Source of the DNA: JALYUA01 sp039933215
Lineage (GTDB): Bacteria; Acidobacteriota; Thermoanaerobaculia; UBA5066; Gp7-AA6
DNA: 64,000 bases
Assembly (NCBI GenBank): GCA_039933215.1
Contig: JBDTOO010000001.1
Coordinates: 62,001-126,000 of the forward strand
Direction: 5' to 3'
The position numbers and the translations under genes are program-made. Numbering within the stretch: position 1 is the stretch's first letter; every line of letters begins with the position of its first letter. Shown here piece by piece: positions 53,468-62,695 of the stretch. The notes under the pieces are model-generated. The model did not search any database, was not told the origin of the DNA, and was given only the letters and a program-made list of their open reading frames with translations.

Positions 53468-54820
53468 TCAAGCCGGGACTTCCGCCGAGGTCGGCAGGCT
53501 CCCCCGGAGGATCCGGAGTCGCCACAGGATCTGCGCCGTAATGGCGATCGTCGCCAGAAGCATCAGATCGACCGCCGCCCGGAAGCGCGGATCTCCCCAC
53601 GCCACGGCGGATGAGATCACCGCCGTATAGACGACGATCGAGGCCGCCGCCACCCAGGCGGCGGCGAGGTTCGGCGGGACTGGCCCAAAAGGGGGCGCGC
53701 GTTCGACGACGGCGCGCGCGACGAGCCCGAACGCGACGGCGAGCGAGGCGAAAAAGCCGCAGAACACCGCCCAGCTCAAGCCATACCAGACGAGGCGCAC
53801 GAGCGGAGAGCGCATGAGAGGCAAGCCTCCCGAGATCGGAAACCAGAACTCGGCGAAGCTGCGGGCGCCGTCCTCGAGATAGGCCTCGGGGTATGAGCGG
53901 ATGAGGCGGACCGACATCGCTTCGAGGTACTTCCCGAGCTCTTCCTCCGTCTTCCCCGTCGCCTTCATGAGCTCAGGCTGGATCGTGAAGACGGACCAGG
54001 AGAGGTTCTCCCGGCGCAGCGCCGCCGCCCGCCGCGCCTCGACGAGCATGCCGCGGACGAGAGGATCGGGGACTTGCTCCCACAGCATGCAGGTGCGTCC
54101 GGCGAGGGTGTAGCCGAGGAGCGACGTCTGACCGAAGTATCCCGATTTCGCGTAGTTGATCGCCGAACGGCCTCCCGCGATCACGATCGTTCCCGCCGCG
54201 AGCCACACCGCGTCGCGCACGATCCGCTTCCAGTTCCAGCCGTGCGGCTTCATCGCGAAAGCGAGGACCGCCAGCGCGACGCCGAGCGCGGGGGCGAGGA
54301 ATTCGAAGGTCGGCTTCGTCGTCGCCGCGTACCCCGCCGCGAGTGAAGCCAGGGTCAGGAACCAAAGCCGCGACGTCTGCCAGTACCGATGGATCGACCA
54401 GAAGAGGAGGGCGAGGCAGAAGGCGGCGAGCGTCTCGGTGAGAGCCCATGCCGCCATCTGGACGTACGGGGGCAGGAGCATCACCAGGCACGCCGCCGCG
54501 ATCCAGCTCGGACGCAGTCCGATCGAACGCAGAACGGCCGCGATCAGGAGCACGGAACCGGCGTGGAAGAGCAGGGAGACGTGAAAGAGGAGGCGCGTCG
54601 GCCCCGTCGTCGATCCCGTGGCGAGCAAGAGGAGCGGATAGCCCGGGGGCCTCTCGGGATTCGTCGCGCCGTGGGCGATGGCGCTCGCGGCGCGGAGATA
54701 GCCGGCCGTGTCGTTCGCGATGAACGGTGCCTTCGTCCAGGCGAGCTCGTAGACGACCCCGGCGACCGCGAACGCGAGAAGGAGACCCGTCATGAGAAGC
54801 GGCTTCGTCCGTCGTTGCAT
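53468..54820 (-). CDS. GT39/ArnT-like integral membrane glycosyltransferase
   Basis: A 450-residue protein with about ten hydrophobic spans. The first periplasmic loop has the acidic FIANDTAGYLRAA motif and RPPGYPLLLL, as in Dol-P-Man/undecaprenyl-P-sugar-dependent transferases (PMT, ArnT, GtrII-like). No second recognisable domain. It would transfer a sugar from a lipid carrier to a protein or glycan outside the membrane. The target is unknown; the adjacent beta-helix and secreted proteins are possible partners (inference). Confidence 0.85.
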   Translation of the reverse strand: MQRRTKPLLMTGLLLAFAVAGVVYELAWTKAPFIANDTAGYLRAASAIAHGATNPERPPGYPLLLLATGSTTGPTRLLFHVSLLFHAGSVLLIAAVLRSIGLRPSWIAAACLVMLLPPYVQMAAWALTETLAAFCLALLFWSIHRYWQTSRLWFLTLASLAAGYAATTKPTFEFLAPALGVALAVLAFAMKPHGWNWKRIVRDAVWLAAGTIVIAGGRSAINYAKSGYFGQTSLLGYTLAGRTCMLWEQVPDPLVRGMLVEARRAAALRRENLSWSVFTIQPELMKATGKTEEELGKYLEAMSVRLIRSYPEAYLEDGARSFAEFWFPISGGLPLMRSPLVRLVWYGLSWAVFCGFFASLAVAFGLVARAVVERAPPFGPVPPNLAAAWVAAASIVVYTAVISSAVAWGDPRFRAAVDLMLLATIAITAQILWRLRILRGSLPTSAEVPA

Positions 54821-54865
54821 GGGTCTCCTCGGGGGAAAGGCCGACCCCGTTCGGCGGCCGCGATT

Positions 54866-56500
54866 CTACCGAACCGCCCCGCGGGCCCCGGGCGCGGCCG
54901 ACTTCGGAGATGGCGAGGGTGCGGGCGGCGCGGCTCCGGGAAGGATGACGAACACATTGAACTCCGGGCCGGTGGCGGCCGGGGACGGAAACGCGACGGG
55001 TGACGCCGGCGCGAGCCCCGCCATCGGCAGCGTCACGGGGGCGCCGTCGAACGACTCGCCGGCGGCGACCGGTCTCCCGAAGAAGTCCTGGGCGTTCACG
55101 GCGCGCCAGGGAGCCCCCGGGGAGACGATCGCGCGAACGTCGACCGAAACGGAGGCCGATCGATCCCAGTTGAAGACCGTCACCGCGCCCCGACCGCGTT
55201 CGTAGGGGCTCGCGCGGACGTGCACGACCTTTCCGGTCGGCCGTCCCGCGGAGAAGGGCCGAAAGACGTTGTCCGGGTAGGCCCGCCGGAACGCGTTCGA
55301 CTCGTCGAGCGGCTGATCATTGATCGATCCGACGAAGAAGGTGTTCTTCGCGTACGTCGGCCGGACGTTGCCTCGATGGAAATACAGATGACCGCCCGCG
55401 AAGTAGTTGCCCGTGACCGCCGGGTCTTCCGCGACCGGGGGGCGGCCGTCCGCCCCGACGCCGTAGGTCTCGTACCCGACGTTCAGGCTCTGCCCGGTCT
55501 CGTCGGGGAAATAGAAGTCGTTGTTTCTCACGACGGGCCGCGCCGCGCCGCGGCCGCCCCCGACGAGATACCCCCCCTGGAATCCGCTCGCGTCGAACCC
55601 TCCGCCGTTGAACAGGGTCGATCCTTCGAGAACGACGTCGTCGAGCTTCGCGCGCTCGCCGTAGCTCTGCGCGCCGTACTCGAAGTTTCGAAAAACGATC
55701 GAATCCCGAATCGTCTGCGGCGCGCCCGGTTCGTTCTGCACGTAGAAGCCGTGGCCGTGAGGCCGGTCAGGCGCCAGCCATCCGTTGTAATAGGCGAGGA
55801 CGCCATAGGCCTCGGTCCCTCCGCCGCCCGACCCGAGAGAGATGCCGACGGCGTTGTCGTGGACGACGCAATGGATCAGCTTGACGAACGGCGCGTTCGA
55901 GGCGATCCCGGCGCCCGTGCCGACCTCCTCCGGGTTCGACGTCCCCCCTGCCGCGCGGCGCAGGGGGTCGCTCGTGGTCACCTCGAGATCCCAGTACCAC
56001 GCGTGCGGCCCCGCGATCGCGAGAACGGACCCGCGGTTCCGGTTGCCGCCAGAGAGGACGACTCTCTCGTTCCGATAGGGCCGGACCATGATCGGAGCGC
56101 CGGGGCGCCCGGCGAGCCTCGAGAGAAAGTTCGCGAAGTGCGATCGAATCAGACGGTCGTCTCTTCTCAGGTAGGTGCCACCGCGAAGCCAGATCGTCGA
56201 GCCCGGCACGACGGAGGAGGGCTGGTCGAGCGCCGTCTGGAGGTCCCACGGCTTTCCGATGGAGCCGTCGCCCGAGGGGGATCCCTCCGGCGACGCGAAG
56301 AACGCCGGGCCGGCCGCCCGGCCGGCAGCCGCCACCGCCGGAGGCGGCGTCGAGCCCGGGGGCGCACCGTCCGGCCCGGCGCCTCGCGAAAAGCCCGCAC
56401 GGGCGACGAGGACCACGAGCGCGCCGAAGAGAGGGAGGAGGCGAAGGCCCGCGTTCGCCCGCCGTCGACGCGGCGCCCGCGTTCCGCCCGGCGGGATCAT
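54866..56500 (-). CDS. Secreted right-handed parallel beta-helix protein
   Basis: A 544-residue protein. The N-terminus is basic, followed by a hydrophobic segment (LLPLFGALVVLVARAGF) and a Gly/Pro-rich stretch. From residue 65 it shows the FASPEGSPSGDGSIGKPW start and the repeated G-x-Y and N-x-V turns of pectate-lyase-like beta-helices (STIWLRGGTYL, KLIHCVVHDNAVGIS, TIRDSIVFRNFEYGA). The C-terminal 100 residues look like a small beta-sandwich. It may bind or cleave a polysaccharide; I see no catalytic set. The ATG at 56500 overlaps the upstream gene in an ATGA. Confidence 0.85.
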   Translation of the reverse strand: MIPPGGTRAPRRRRANAGLRLLPLFGALVVLVARAGFSRGAGPDGAPPGSTPPPAVAAAGRAAGPAFFASPEGSPSGDGSIGKPWDLQTALDQPSSVVPGSTIWLRGGTYLRRDDRLIRSHFANFLSRLAGRPGAPIMVRPYRNERVVLSGGNRNRGSVLAIAGPHAWYWDLEVTTSDPLRRAAGGTSNPEEVGTGAGIASNAPFVKLIHCVVHDNAVGISLGSGGGGTEAYGVLAYYNGWLAPDRPHGHGFYVQNEPGAPQTIRDSIVFRNFEYGAQSYGERAKLDDVVLEGSTLFNGGGFDASGFQGGYLVGGGRGAARPVVRNNDFYFPDETGQSLNVGYETYGVGADGRPPVAEDPAVTGNYFAGGHLYFHRGNVRPTYAKNTFFVGSINDQPLDESNAFRRAYPDNVFRPFSAGRPTGKVVHVRASPYERGRGAVTVFNWDRSASVSVDVRAIVSPGAPWRAVNAQDFFGRPVAAGESFDGAPVTLPMAGLAPASPVAFPSPAATGPEFNVFVILPGAAPPAPSPSPKSAAPGARGAVR

Positions 56501-58887
56501 CGGGTGTCGAACGAAATGCGGATCTGGACGATCCCGGCCGGCGCGGCCGAACCGACCGCAATCCGGAGCGTCCGGACGGGAGCGCCCGGCGCCGAAATCG
56601 TGAGCTCGTGGACCGCCGGGCCCGGCAGGACGAGCGGAGCGGCGGCGGGAAAATCGGAGGCGGACCCGAACGGAGTCCCGTTGACCGCGACGAGCGCGTC
56701 CGGCCGGGAGATCGAGAGGGCCAGCGGCCCGCGGGTCGCCGCGACGGGACGCGCGAGGCGCGGGAAGGCAAGCCGGTCCGAGCGTTCGAGGAGCTCCTCG
56801 ACCGCGACGAGGTCGCTTCCGGCCGAATCCGCGACGTCGATCTCCGCCTCGATGGAACGATACCCGGGCAGTTCCGCGTGCAGGGAGTGCGGGCCTTTCC
56901 GATCGAAGTCCAGAGGCAGGCCGCCTCCCCGGTCGTCCCAGTCGTTCGCGATCCCGACGTATCGCCCGTCGATCCAGATCCTCGCCTGATCGGGCGCGAT
57001 GGCGATGCGGGCGAAGCGGCGCGTGCGGTAAACGCCGCGCCGGCTCCCGATGTCCCCCGCGGGCGGCTCCGGCGGAACGGGTCGCGGCACGTCCGGGCGC
57101 CGCGCCGCGGATGGAACCGGCGAGGGCTCGATCGGGGCGGGCGCGGAGGATGGAGGAACCGGCGGCACCGTGGGCTCTCCCGCGGGCAGGGGCGAAGCCG
57201 CCGGTTCGGTCCTCGAGGGTTCCGCCGCAGGCAACGGGGTCGGCGTCGCGAACGCCACCGCCTCGAACGGGATCCGGACCGGCAGCCACGTTCGCACCGC
57301 AACTCCGCGCCAGACCGCGGGCTCGAAGGTCCACTGCCGGACCGCCTTCTCGGCCGCCTCCGTCAGCCCGCCGGAGGCGCGGACGACGACCTCGATCTCG
57401 AGCGGCAGCCCTTGCTCCGAGACGAGTACGCGCAGCACGACGAGCCCCCGCACCCGCCTTCGGAGGGCGTCGGGCGGGTAATCCGGCTGCACGCGCCGGC
57501 TGACGCGGGGCGGGCGGTCAACGCGGTCCAGGGCGACCAGCCGCGAGGACGCAGGAAGACCCGGAGTCGCCGGCGCCGCGGGGGGCGCGATCGCGCGAGC
57601 CGGCAGGGGGCTGGGAGTGGGTGTCGGGGTCTGTGTCGGCGCCGCGCGGGTGGCGCTCGGGACGGACGTCGCCGTAGCGGTGGGCTGTATCGGCGACGGC
57701 GTGGGCGTCCGCGTCGGGAGATCGGTGGCTGTGGCCGTCGGCGGGCGGGGCGTCGGGGTGCGCGTCGCCGTCGGAGACGGCGTTGGCGAAGGAGAGGGAG
57801 TGCGCGTCGCAGGACGAGGCGTGGGCGTCGCGGTCGGAACGGGGCGCGTGCGCGTCGGAGACGGAGTCGGAGGCGTGGGCGTGGGCGTCGGCGTTCGGGT
57901 CCGCGTCGGGGTGGGCGGGACCGCCGTCGGAGAGGGGGTCGGAACCTGAGAGGAAGTCCGCGTCGGCGGAATGGGCGTGGGCGTCGCGGTGGGCCGCGGC
58001 GGCGTCCGGGTCGCGGCCGGAGGAACCGCAGTCGGAGGGACCGCAGTGGGAGGGATCGCCGTGGGCGGGACGGCGGTGGGAAGAGAGGTCTGAGTGCTTG
58101 TCGGAGGAGCCGCCGTTGGGGGAACGGCGGTCGGCGGAACGGGGGTCCGCGTCGGAGGAAGCGGCGTCGGCGCGACCGGAGGATTCGCGGGCACGGGCGT
58201 TGCGGGGGTCGGCGTCATCACCGGCTCGACCGGCTCCGCGAACGCTGTCGGGGTCGGGGCCGGCGTCGAGGTCGGTGTCGCCGGGGGGCGAGGGGGCTCG
58301 CCGCGCGCCACGCCCGCGAGGCTCGGCACTGCCGCAAGCCGGTCCGGGGGCGCTCGCTCGCGAAGCAGCTTCTCAAACGGCGCGCGTCCCGCGATCTCCA
58401 GGGGGGCCGCGGCGTAAGCGGAGAACTTTTCCTCGAGATCCAGGAACCGGATCAGGCTGGCGTCCGCGTCGGCGGTCGCTCCCGCCGCCGCCTGGGCCAG
58501 CGCGAGCCGGGCGAGCGCCTCCGAGCGCTTCGGCGGAGACTCCATGTATCCGAAGCTCGCGATGCGGAAGTCCTCGATCGCCTCGCGGTAACGGCCGGCT
58601 TCGAACTTCTCGCGTCCCGCGCGCATGCGCTGCTCCAGGAACTCGTCGTCCTGCGCGCTCGCGGTTCCCGGCGTGAACAAGAGGCCGGCGAACGCCGCGG
58701 CGCAAAGGAAGAGAGAACCGCCCGCGAGCCTCCGGGGCCGCGCGGTGCAAAGGCCGCTCTCCGAACGGATCACGCGCCCGGCCCCGAGGGCCGGCGAGGC
58801 GCGCCTCCGATTCTTCGTATCGACTGACGTCTCATCTCCTCCCGCCTCCCACCCTCCCGAAGCGGGAGGAAGAAGCAGTCTATCCAT
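56497..58887 (-). CDS. Large Pro/Thr-rich protein with TonB C-terminal-like and PEGA-like domains
   Basis: A protein of up to 796 residues. A hydrophobic signal segment (SLFLCAAAFAGLLFTPG) ends in ASAQD; then a helical repeat domain like that of the protein at 52543-53421, a low-complexity linker of about 220 residues rich in Pro-Thr, a TonB C-terminal-type domain (VQPDYPPDALRRRVRG; VRQWTFEPAVWRG), a second Pro-rich linker, and PEGA-like modules (ARIWIDGRYVGIAND; ALVAVNGTPFG). The start is uncertain: the ATG at 58887 puts over 50 residues before the signal segment, whereas a GTG at 58773 would give a normal signal peptide. The linker could cross the wall or periplasm. Confidence 0.85.
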   Translation of the reverse strand: MDRLLLPPASGGWEAGGDETSVDTKNRRRASPALGAGRVIRSESGLCTARPRRLAGGSLFLCAAAFAGLLFTPGTASAQDDEFLEQRMRAGREKFEAGRYREAIEDFRIASFGYMESPPKRSEALARLALAQAAAGATADADASLIRFLDLEEKFSAYAAAPLEIAGRAPFEKLLRERAPPDRLAAVPSLAGVARGEPPRPPATPTSTPAPTPTAFAEPVEPVMTPTPATPVPANPPVAPTPLPPTRTPVPPTAVPPTAAPPTSTQTSLPTAVPPTAIPPTAVPPTAVPPAATRTPPRPTATPTPIPPTRTSSQVPTPSPTAVPPTPTRTRTPTPTPTPPTPSPTRTRPVPTATPTPRPATRTPSPSPTPSPTATRTPTPRPPTATATDLPTRTPTPSPIQPTATATSVPSATRAAPTQTPTPTPSPLPARAIAPPAAPATPGLPASSRLVALDRVDRPPRVSRRVQPDYPPDALRRRVRGLVVLRVLVSEQGLPLEIEVVVRASGGLTEAAEKAVRQWTFEPAVWRGVAVRTWLPVRIPFEAVAFATPTPLPAAEPSRTEPAASPLPAGEPTVPPVPPSSAPAPIEPSPVPSAARRPDVPRPVPPEPPAGDIGSRRGVYRTRRFARIAIAPDQARIWIDGRYVGIANDWDDRGGGLPLDFDRKGPHSLHAELPGYRSIEAEIDVADSAGSDLVAVEELLERSDRLAFPRLARPVAATRGPLALSISRPDALVAVNGTPFGSASDFPAAAPLVLPGPAVHELTISAPGAPVRTLRIAVGSAAPAGIVQIRISFDTR
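57600..58290 (-). repeat. Low-complexity region encoding Pro-Thr-rich repeats
   Basis: The DNA is an irregular set of short GC-rich repeats encoding units such as PPTAVPPTA, TPTPTPT and RTPTP inside the large TonB-domain gene. On the plus strand the same DNA reads as Gly-Val-rich frames, which are not genes. Repeat slippage could change the linker length between strains. Confidence 0.85.
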
Positions 58888-58907
58888 GGCGCGTATATCC
58901 TCGCCGG

Positions 58908-59864
58908 GTGAGCCCGGCGCGACTTCTCGACGGCACCGATCTCGCCCGGCGCCTCCGTGAGTCCGCACGCGCCGAGGCAGAGGCGCTGGCGGTCCACGGC
59001 CGTAGCCCTCATCTGAGAGTCATCCTGCTCGGCGAAGATCCCGCTTCGCAGACGTACGTCGCGGCGAAGACGAAGGCGGCCCGCGAGGCCGGGTGCACCG
59101 CGGAAACCGTGCGGCTGGCGAGCGGCTCCGCGCCAGCCGTGCTCCTCGCGGAGATCGCCCGCGCGAATCGCGATCCGTCCGTTGACGGAGTCCTGGTCCA
59201 GCTCCCGCTCGAGGCGGGCCACGATCCCCGCCGCGTCTACGACGCCCTCGACGCCTGGAAGGACGTGGACGGGCTCCATCCGGAAAACGTCGGACGCCTG
59301 CACCAGGGCCGCCCGCGCTTCGTCCCGTGCACTCCCGCCGGAATTCTCGCCCTTCTGGACGACGCGGAGGTGGCGATCGCCGGGCGCCGCGCGGTCGTCC
59401 TCGGGCGAAGCGACATCGTCGGTCGTCCCGTCGCCGCACTGCTGACCGCCCGCGACGCCACGGTGACCCTCTGCCATTCGCGCACGACCGGCCTCGCAGA
59501 GATCTGCGCGGCGGCGGATATCCTCGTCGTCGCGATCGGCCGGCCGGGCTACGTGACGCGGGAGTTCGTCCGGCCCGGAGCCGCGGTGGTCGACGTCGGC
59601 ATGAACCGGATCGAATCGCTCGACGCCGCCCCGGCGTCGCTGCGCGCATCGGAACGCCTCCGCGCGCGAATCTCCGAGAAAGGCCGCGCCCTCGTCGGCG
59701 ACGTCGATTTCGAGGGAGTCTCCGAAACGGCCGGATGGATCACGCCCGTCCCCGGCGGCGTCGGACCGTTGACGGTCGCGATGCTCCTGTGCAACACGAT
59801 CCAGGCGGCGAGGCTCCAGCGCGAACGCCACCGTGGCGAAGAGCTCGATCCGCTCACGCTCTGA
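58908..59864 (+). CDS. folD: Bifunctional methylenetetrahydrofolate dehydrogenase/cyclohydrolase FolD
   Basis: A 318-residue FolD, slightly longer than the usual 280-300. It converts 5,10-methylene-THF to 10-formyl-THF using NADP in the cytosol. Signatures: TYVAAKTKAA with Tyr50 and catalytic Lys54, DGVLVQLPL, DVDGLHPENVG, the nucleotide loop GRSDIVGRPVA, and PVPGGVGPLTVAML near the C-terminus. The start is GTG, giving the normal N-terminus ARLLDGTDLARRLR. It diverges from the large TonB-domain gene, with 20 bases or more between them, and is followed after 12 bases by pepE. Confidence 0.96.
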   Translation: MSPARLLDGTDLARRLRESARAEAEALAVHGRSPHLRVILLGEDPASQTYVAAKTKAAREAGCTAETVRLASGSAPAVLLAEIARANRDPSVDGVLVQLPLEAGHDPRRVYDALDAWKDVDGLHPENVGRLHQGRPRFVPCTPAGILALLDDAEVAIAGRRAVVLGRSDIVGRPVAALLTARDATVTLCHSRTTGLAEICAAADILVVAIGRPGYVTREFVRPGAAVVDVGMNRIESLDAAPASLRASERLRARISEKGRALVGDVDFEGVSETAGWITPVPGGVGPLTVAMLLCNTIQAARLQRERHRGEELDPLTL

Positions 59865-59876
59865 CCTGCCCTCCTC

Positions 59877-60596
59877 TTGACGTCCCTTCTCCTGATCAGC
59901 AGCTCGACGGTCCACGGCACCGGGTACCTCGACCACGCCGCGGACGAGCTCGCGTCGTTCTTCTCGGGAATCGAGGAGATCCTCTTCGTCCCCTGGGCGC
60001 TCTACGACGCCGACACGTACGCCGAGCAGGCCCGCGAGCGCTTCGCTCGGATCGGGATCCGGGCGCCGTCCCTTCACGCGCAGCCGGATCCCATCGCCTC
60101 GATCGAGTCCGCGCGAGGCTTTTTCTTCGGAGGAGGCAACACGTTCCGCCTGCGCAAGGCGCTCGCCGATCGCTCCCTCCTGCCGGCGATCCGGCGCCGC
60201 GTCGAGTCCGGCGGGCGCTACGCCGGATCGAGCGCGGGCGCGAACCTCGCCTGCCCTACCATCCGCACGACCAACGACATGCCCATCGTCGAGCCGGGCT
60301 CTTTCTCGGCGCTCTCCCTGGTGCCTTTCCAGATCAACCCGCACTATGTCGACCCGGATCCGTCGTCCGGGCATCAGGGCGAGACCCGCGAGGAGCGGAT
60401 CCGTCAGTTCCACGAGGAGCCCGAGAACGCGCGCACCGTCGTCGGGCTGCGGGAAGGCGCCATGCTCCGTCGCGAAGGATCGGAGCTTCGGTTGAAAGGC
60501 GGCGCCGGCGCCCGAATTTTTCCACCTGGCGACCCTCCGTATGAAGTCTCTGCCCCCGCCGATCTATCCGAATTCTTGAATGAATTGAAACCATGA
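59877..60596 (+). CDS. pepE: Peptidase E (alpha-aspartyl dipeptidase, S51 family)
   Basis: A 239-residue protein, close to the 229 of E. coli PepE. It cleaves N-terminal Asp-Xaa dipeptides. Visible family features: GGGNTFRL, the nucleophile block GSSAGAN with Ser119, Asp134 and His156 in INPHY; these fit the Ser-Asp-His positions of E. coli PepE within one residue. The start is a TTG 12 bases after folD, without a clear Shine-Dalgarno, so coupling to folD is likely. A link to the Asp-containing NRPS product would be speculation. Confidence 0.93.
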   Translation: MTSLLLISSSTVHGTGYLDHAADELASFFSGIEEILFVPWALYDADTYAEQARERFARIGIRAPSLHAQPDPIASIESARGFFFGGGNTFRLRKALADRSLLPAIRRRVESGGRYAGSSAGANLACPTIRTTNDMPIVEPGSFSALSLVPFQINPHYVDPDPSSGHQGETREERIRQFHEEPENARTVVGLREGAMLRREGSELRLKGGAGARIFPPGDPPYEVSAPADLSEFLNELKP

Positions 60597-60731
60597 ACCG
60601 GAACGCGTCCGGCCGTGGAATTCGCAAGACGCTCGCGCGGAAACGCGGAGGACGCTGCCGCGTCGAGCCTCACGACGCATTCGTCCGCGCGATGGCTGCC
60701 TCCGCCAGGGCCTGTAATATGGAATTCGCGA

Positions 60732-62468
60732 ATGAAATTGATCGACGCTCTGGCGATCTCGCGCCGTCCCGCCGCGCAGGACGCCCCTGTGACGCGCGTT
60801 TCCCTGGCCTGCGGCTTCACGCCGCTACACCTCGAAACCCACCTTCTCGCGCACCTCAAGCTGCGACGTCCTGACCGCGAGGTTGTCCTGACATCCGGTC
60901 TTTACGGAGACCTCGTCGGCAATCTCGAGCGGTTGGAGAACGATGTCATGGATGCCTGCATCGTCGTCGAGTGGGCAGACCTCGATCCTCGCCTGGGCCT
61001 CAGAAGCCTTGGTGGATGGCGGCCGTCCAGCCTGTCCGACATCCTGTCGACGGCAGAGTCGCGGGCTCAACGCTTCGGCGAAAGCATCGCCCGCCTCGAG
61101 CGTTCTGCGAGCGTCGCCGTTTCTCTGCCGACCCTCCCGTTGCCGCCCATCGGATTCAATCCCGGATGGTGCGCCGGGAAGTTCGAGCTGGAACTTCGGG
61201 CCACCTTGCGGCGGCTCACCGAGCGGACGAGTTCCGCATGCATCGTGAGTCAGCAGAGGCTCGATACGACTTCGCCCCCCGGCAACCGGCTGGACGTCGC
61301 GTCAGAATTCCAGACGGGTTTTCCGTACACAAAAGAGCATGCCGCCGTTCTTGGCGAGCTTCTCGCGCGAGCCTTGAACCCTCCCCAGCCCAAAAAGGGA
61401 ATCATCTCCGACCTCGACGACACTCTCTGGAAGGGCGTCGTCGGAGAAATCGGAAGCGCAGAGGTTGCGTGGGACTTGAACGGCGGTGCGCAGATTCACG
61501 GCCTCTATCAGCAACTCCTCGACTCCCTCGCCGAGGCGGGGACGCTCCTGGCCATCGCCAGCAAGAACGACCCGGCCGTTGTCGAAGAGGCCCTCGCCCG
61601 GTCGGACCTCGCTCTCCACCGAGATCGACTGTTTCCCGTAGAAGTGAACTGGAAGCCCAAATCCGAGTCGGTTGCCCGAATCCTGAGCGCCTGGAACGTT
61701 TCCGCCGATTCCGTCGTCTTCGTCGACGACAGCCCAATGGAACTGGCCGAAGTCAAACGAGTCTTTCCCGAGATCACCACCATGCAGTTCACAGCACAAG
61801 ACACTCGGTCCGCCTGGACCATGCTCGAAGAGCTTCGCGATCTGTTCGGCAAATCGGCGCTCAACGCCGAAGACGCCCTTAGAATCTCCAGCCTCCGTCA
61901 GGGGCCGGAATTCATGCAGACCGCGCCTTCGAACCCGACGGCCGCGCGGGACTTCCTGACCAGCCTCGAAGCCGTGATGACCATAGACGCGAGCAAGGAT
62001 CCTCCTCCTCGCCGAGCGTACGAGCTTGTAAACAAGACCAATCAATTCAACATGAACGGCGTCCGGCTGTCCTGGGGGGAGTGGTGCACCTTCCTCGCGG
62101 GCCCGGACCGGTTTCAGTGGCTGATCGGGTATCGCGACAAGTACGGGCCCCTGGGAGGGATCGCCGTCGTGGCAGGAGAGCGCAAGGGACGGACGGTTCA
62201 ACTGCACAACTGGGTGATGAGCTGCAGGGCATTTTCGCGCGACATCGAGCACGCCAGCCTCCGCAGGTTATTCGAGAGCCTGGACGTCGACGAGGTCGTA
62301 TTGGATGTAGCGGAGACGGGCCGCAACGGCCCCTTCCGGGAATTTCTCCGACTCTACGCGCCATGGCCGGAGGCCGGACCTGCCAGAATCTTGCGCGAGG
62401 CGTTCGATGCCCGATGTCCCGCGCTGAGCATCCGCGCACAGGAGGCCGAGATTGCCGGACCCGCATAG
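60732..62468 (+). CDS. FkbH-like HAD-family protein (glyceryl/acyl loading type)
   Basis: A 578-residue protein. The N-terminal about 210 residues form the family-specific domain (CGFTPLHLETHLLAHL, FNPGWCAGK). The HAD-IIIC core follows with the DLDDT motif at 227-231, AIASKNDPA, and VFVDDSPMELAEVK; the C-terminal 140 residues are GNAT-like. FkbH proteins load glyceryl units from 1,3-bisphosphoglycerate onto acyl carrier proteins; the very next gene encodes one. The start is the ATG at 60732; an in-frame ATG at 60615 adds 39 residues unlike the family. Confidence 0.92.
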   Translation: MKLIDALAISRRPAAQDAPVTRVSLACGFTPLHLETHLLAHLKLRRPDREVVLTSGLYGDLVGNLERLENDVMDACIVVEWADLDPRLGLRSLGGWRPSSLSDILSTAESRAQRFGESIARLERSASVAVSLPTLPLPPIGFNPGWCAGKFELELRATLRRLTERTSSACIVSQQRLDTTSPPGNRLDVASEFQTGFPYTKEHAAVLGELLARALNPPQPKKGIISDLDDTLWKGVVGEIGSAEVAWDLNGGAQIHGLYQQLLDSLAEAGTLLAIASKNDPAVVEEALARSDLALHRDRLFPVEVNWKPKSESVARILSAWNVSADSVVFVDDSPMELAEVKRVFPEITTMQFTAQDTRSAWTMLEELRDLFGKSALNAEDALRISSLRQGPEFMQTAPSNPTAARDFLTSLEAVMTIDASKDPPPRRAYELVNKTNQFNMNGVRLSWGEWCTFLAGPDRFQWLIGYRDKYGPLGGIAVVAGERKGRTVQLHNWVMSCRAFSRDIEHASLRRLFESLDVDEVVLDVAETGRNGPFREFLRLYAPWPEAGPARILREAFDARCPALSIRAQEAEIAGPA

Positions 62469-62688
62469 CCGACTGCGTCGCTGCTTCGAAGCGGTTTTCC
62501 CGGAACTGGAACCCGACGGGATCGCCGGAGCCTCCATGGATAACGTCGCCGGCTGGGACTCCATCGCTTCGGTGCAGCTCATCGCCGTCGTGGAAGAAGA
62601 GTTCGGGATCACGGTTCCGGCGGATCGCTACGAGGAAATGTCTTCCTTCGAGGGCATCCTCTCGTGCGTGCTCGAGATGACGCGCTGA
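62452..62688 (+). CDS. Acyl carrier protein
   Basis: A 78-residue carrier protein. The pantetheine site is GWDSIAS with Ser37, preceded by a short helix and followed by the helix 2/3 pattern (QLIAVVEEEFGITV, FEGILSCVL). It starts with TTG, overlapping the end of the FkbH-like gene by 17 bases, with AGGAGG six bases upstream. It is the likely acceptor of the unit loaded by the FkbH-like protein. Not a fatty-acid ACP by context. Confidence 0.93.
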   Translation: MPDPHSRLRRCFEAVFPELEPDGIAGASMDNVAGWDSIASVQLIAVVEEEFGITVPADRYEEMSSFEGILSCVLEMTR

Positions 62689-62695
62689 TGCATTG

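Noticed and set aside
57617..58417. Plus-strand Gly-Val-rich frames near 57.6-58.4 kb
   Set aside because: They are the reverse reading of the Pro/Thr-rich linker DNA and show only repeat composition.
58770..60413. 547-codon minus-strand frame over folD and pepE
   Set aside because: Both folD and pepE are well supported on the plus strand; this frame has no recognisable domain.
60712..60720. TAATAT as a -10 element just before the FkbH-like gene
   Set aside because: Only four of six consensus bases match, there is no -35 partner, and the transcript would begin almost at the start codon.
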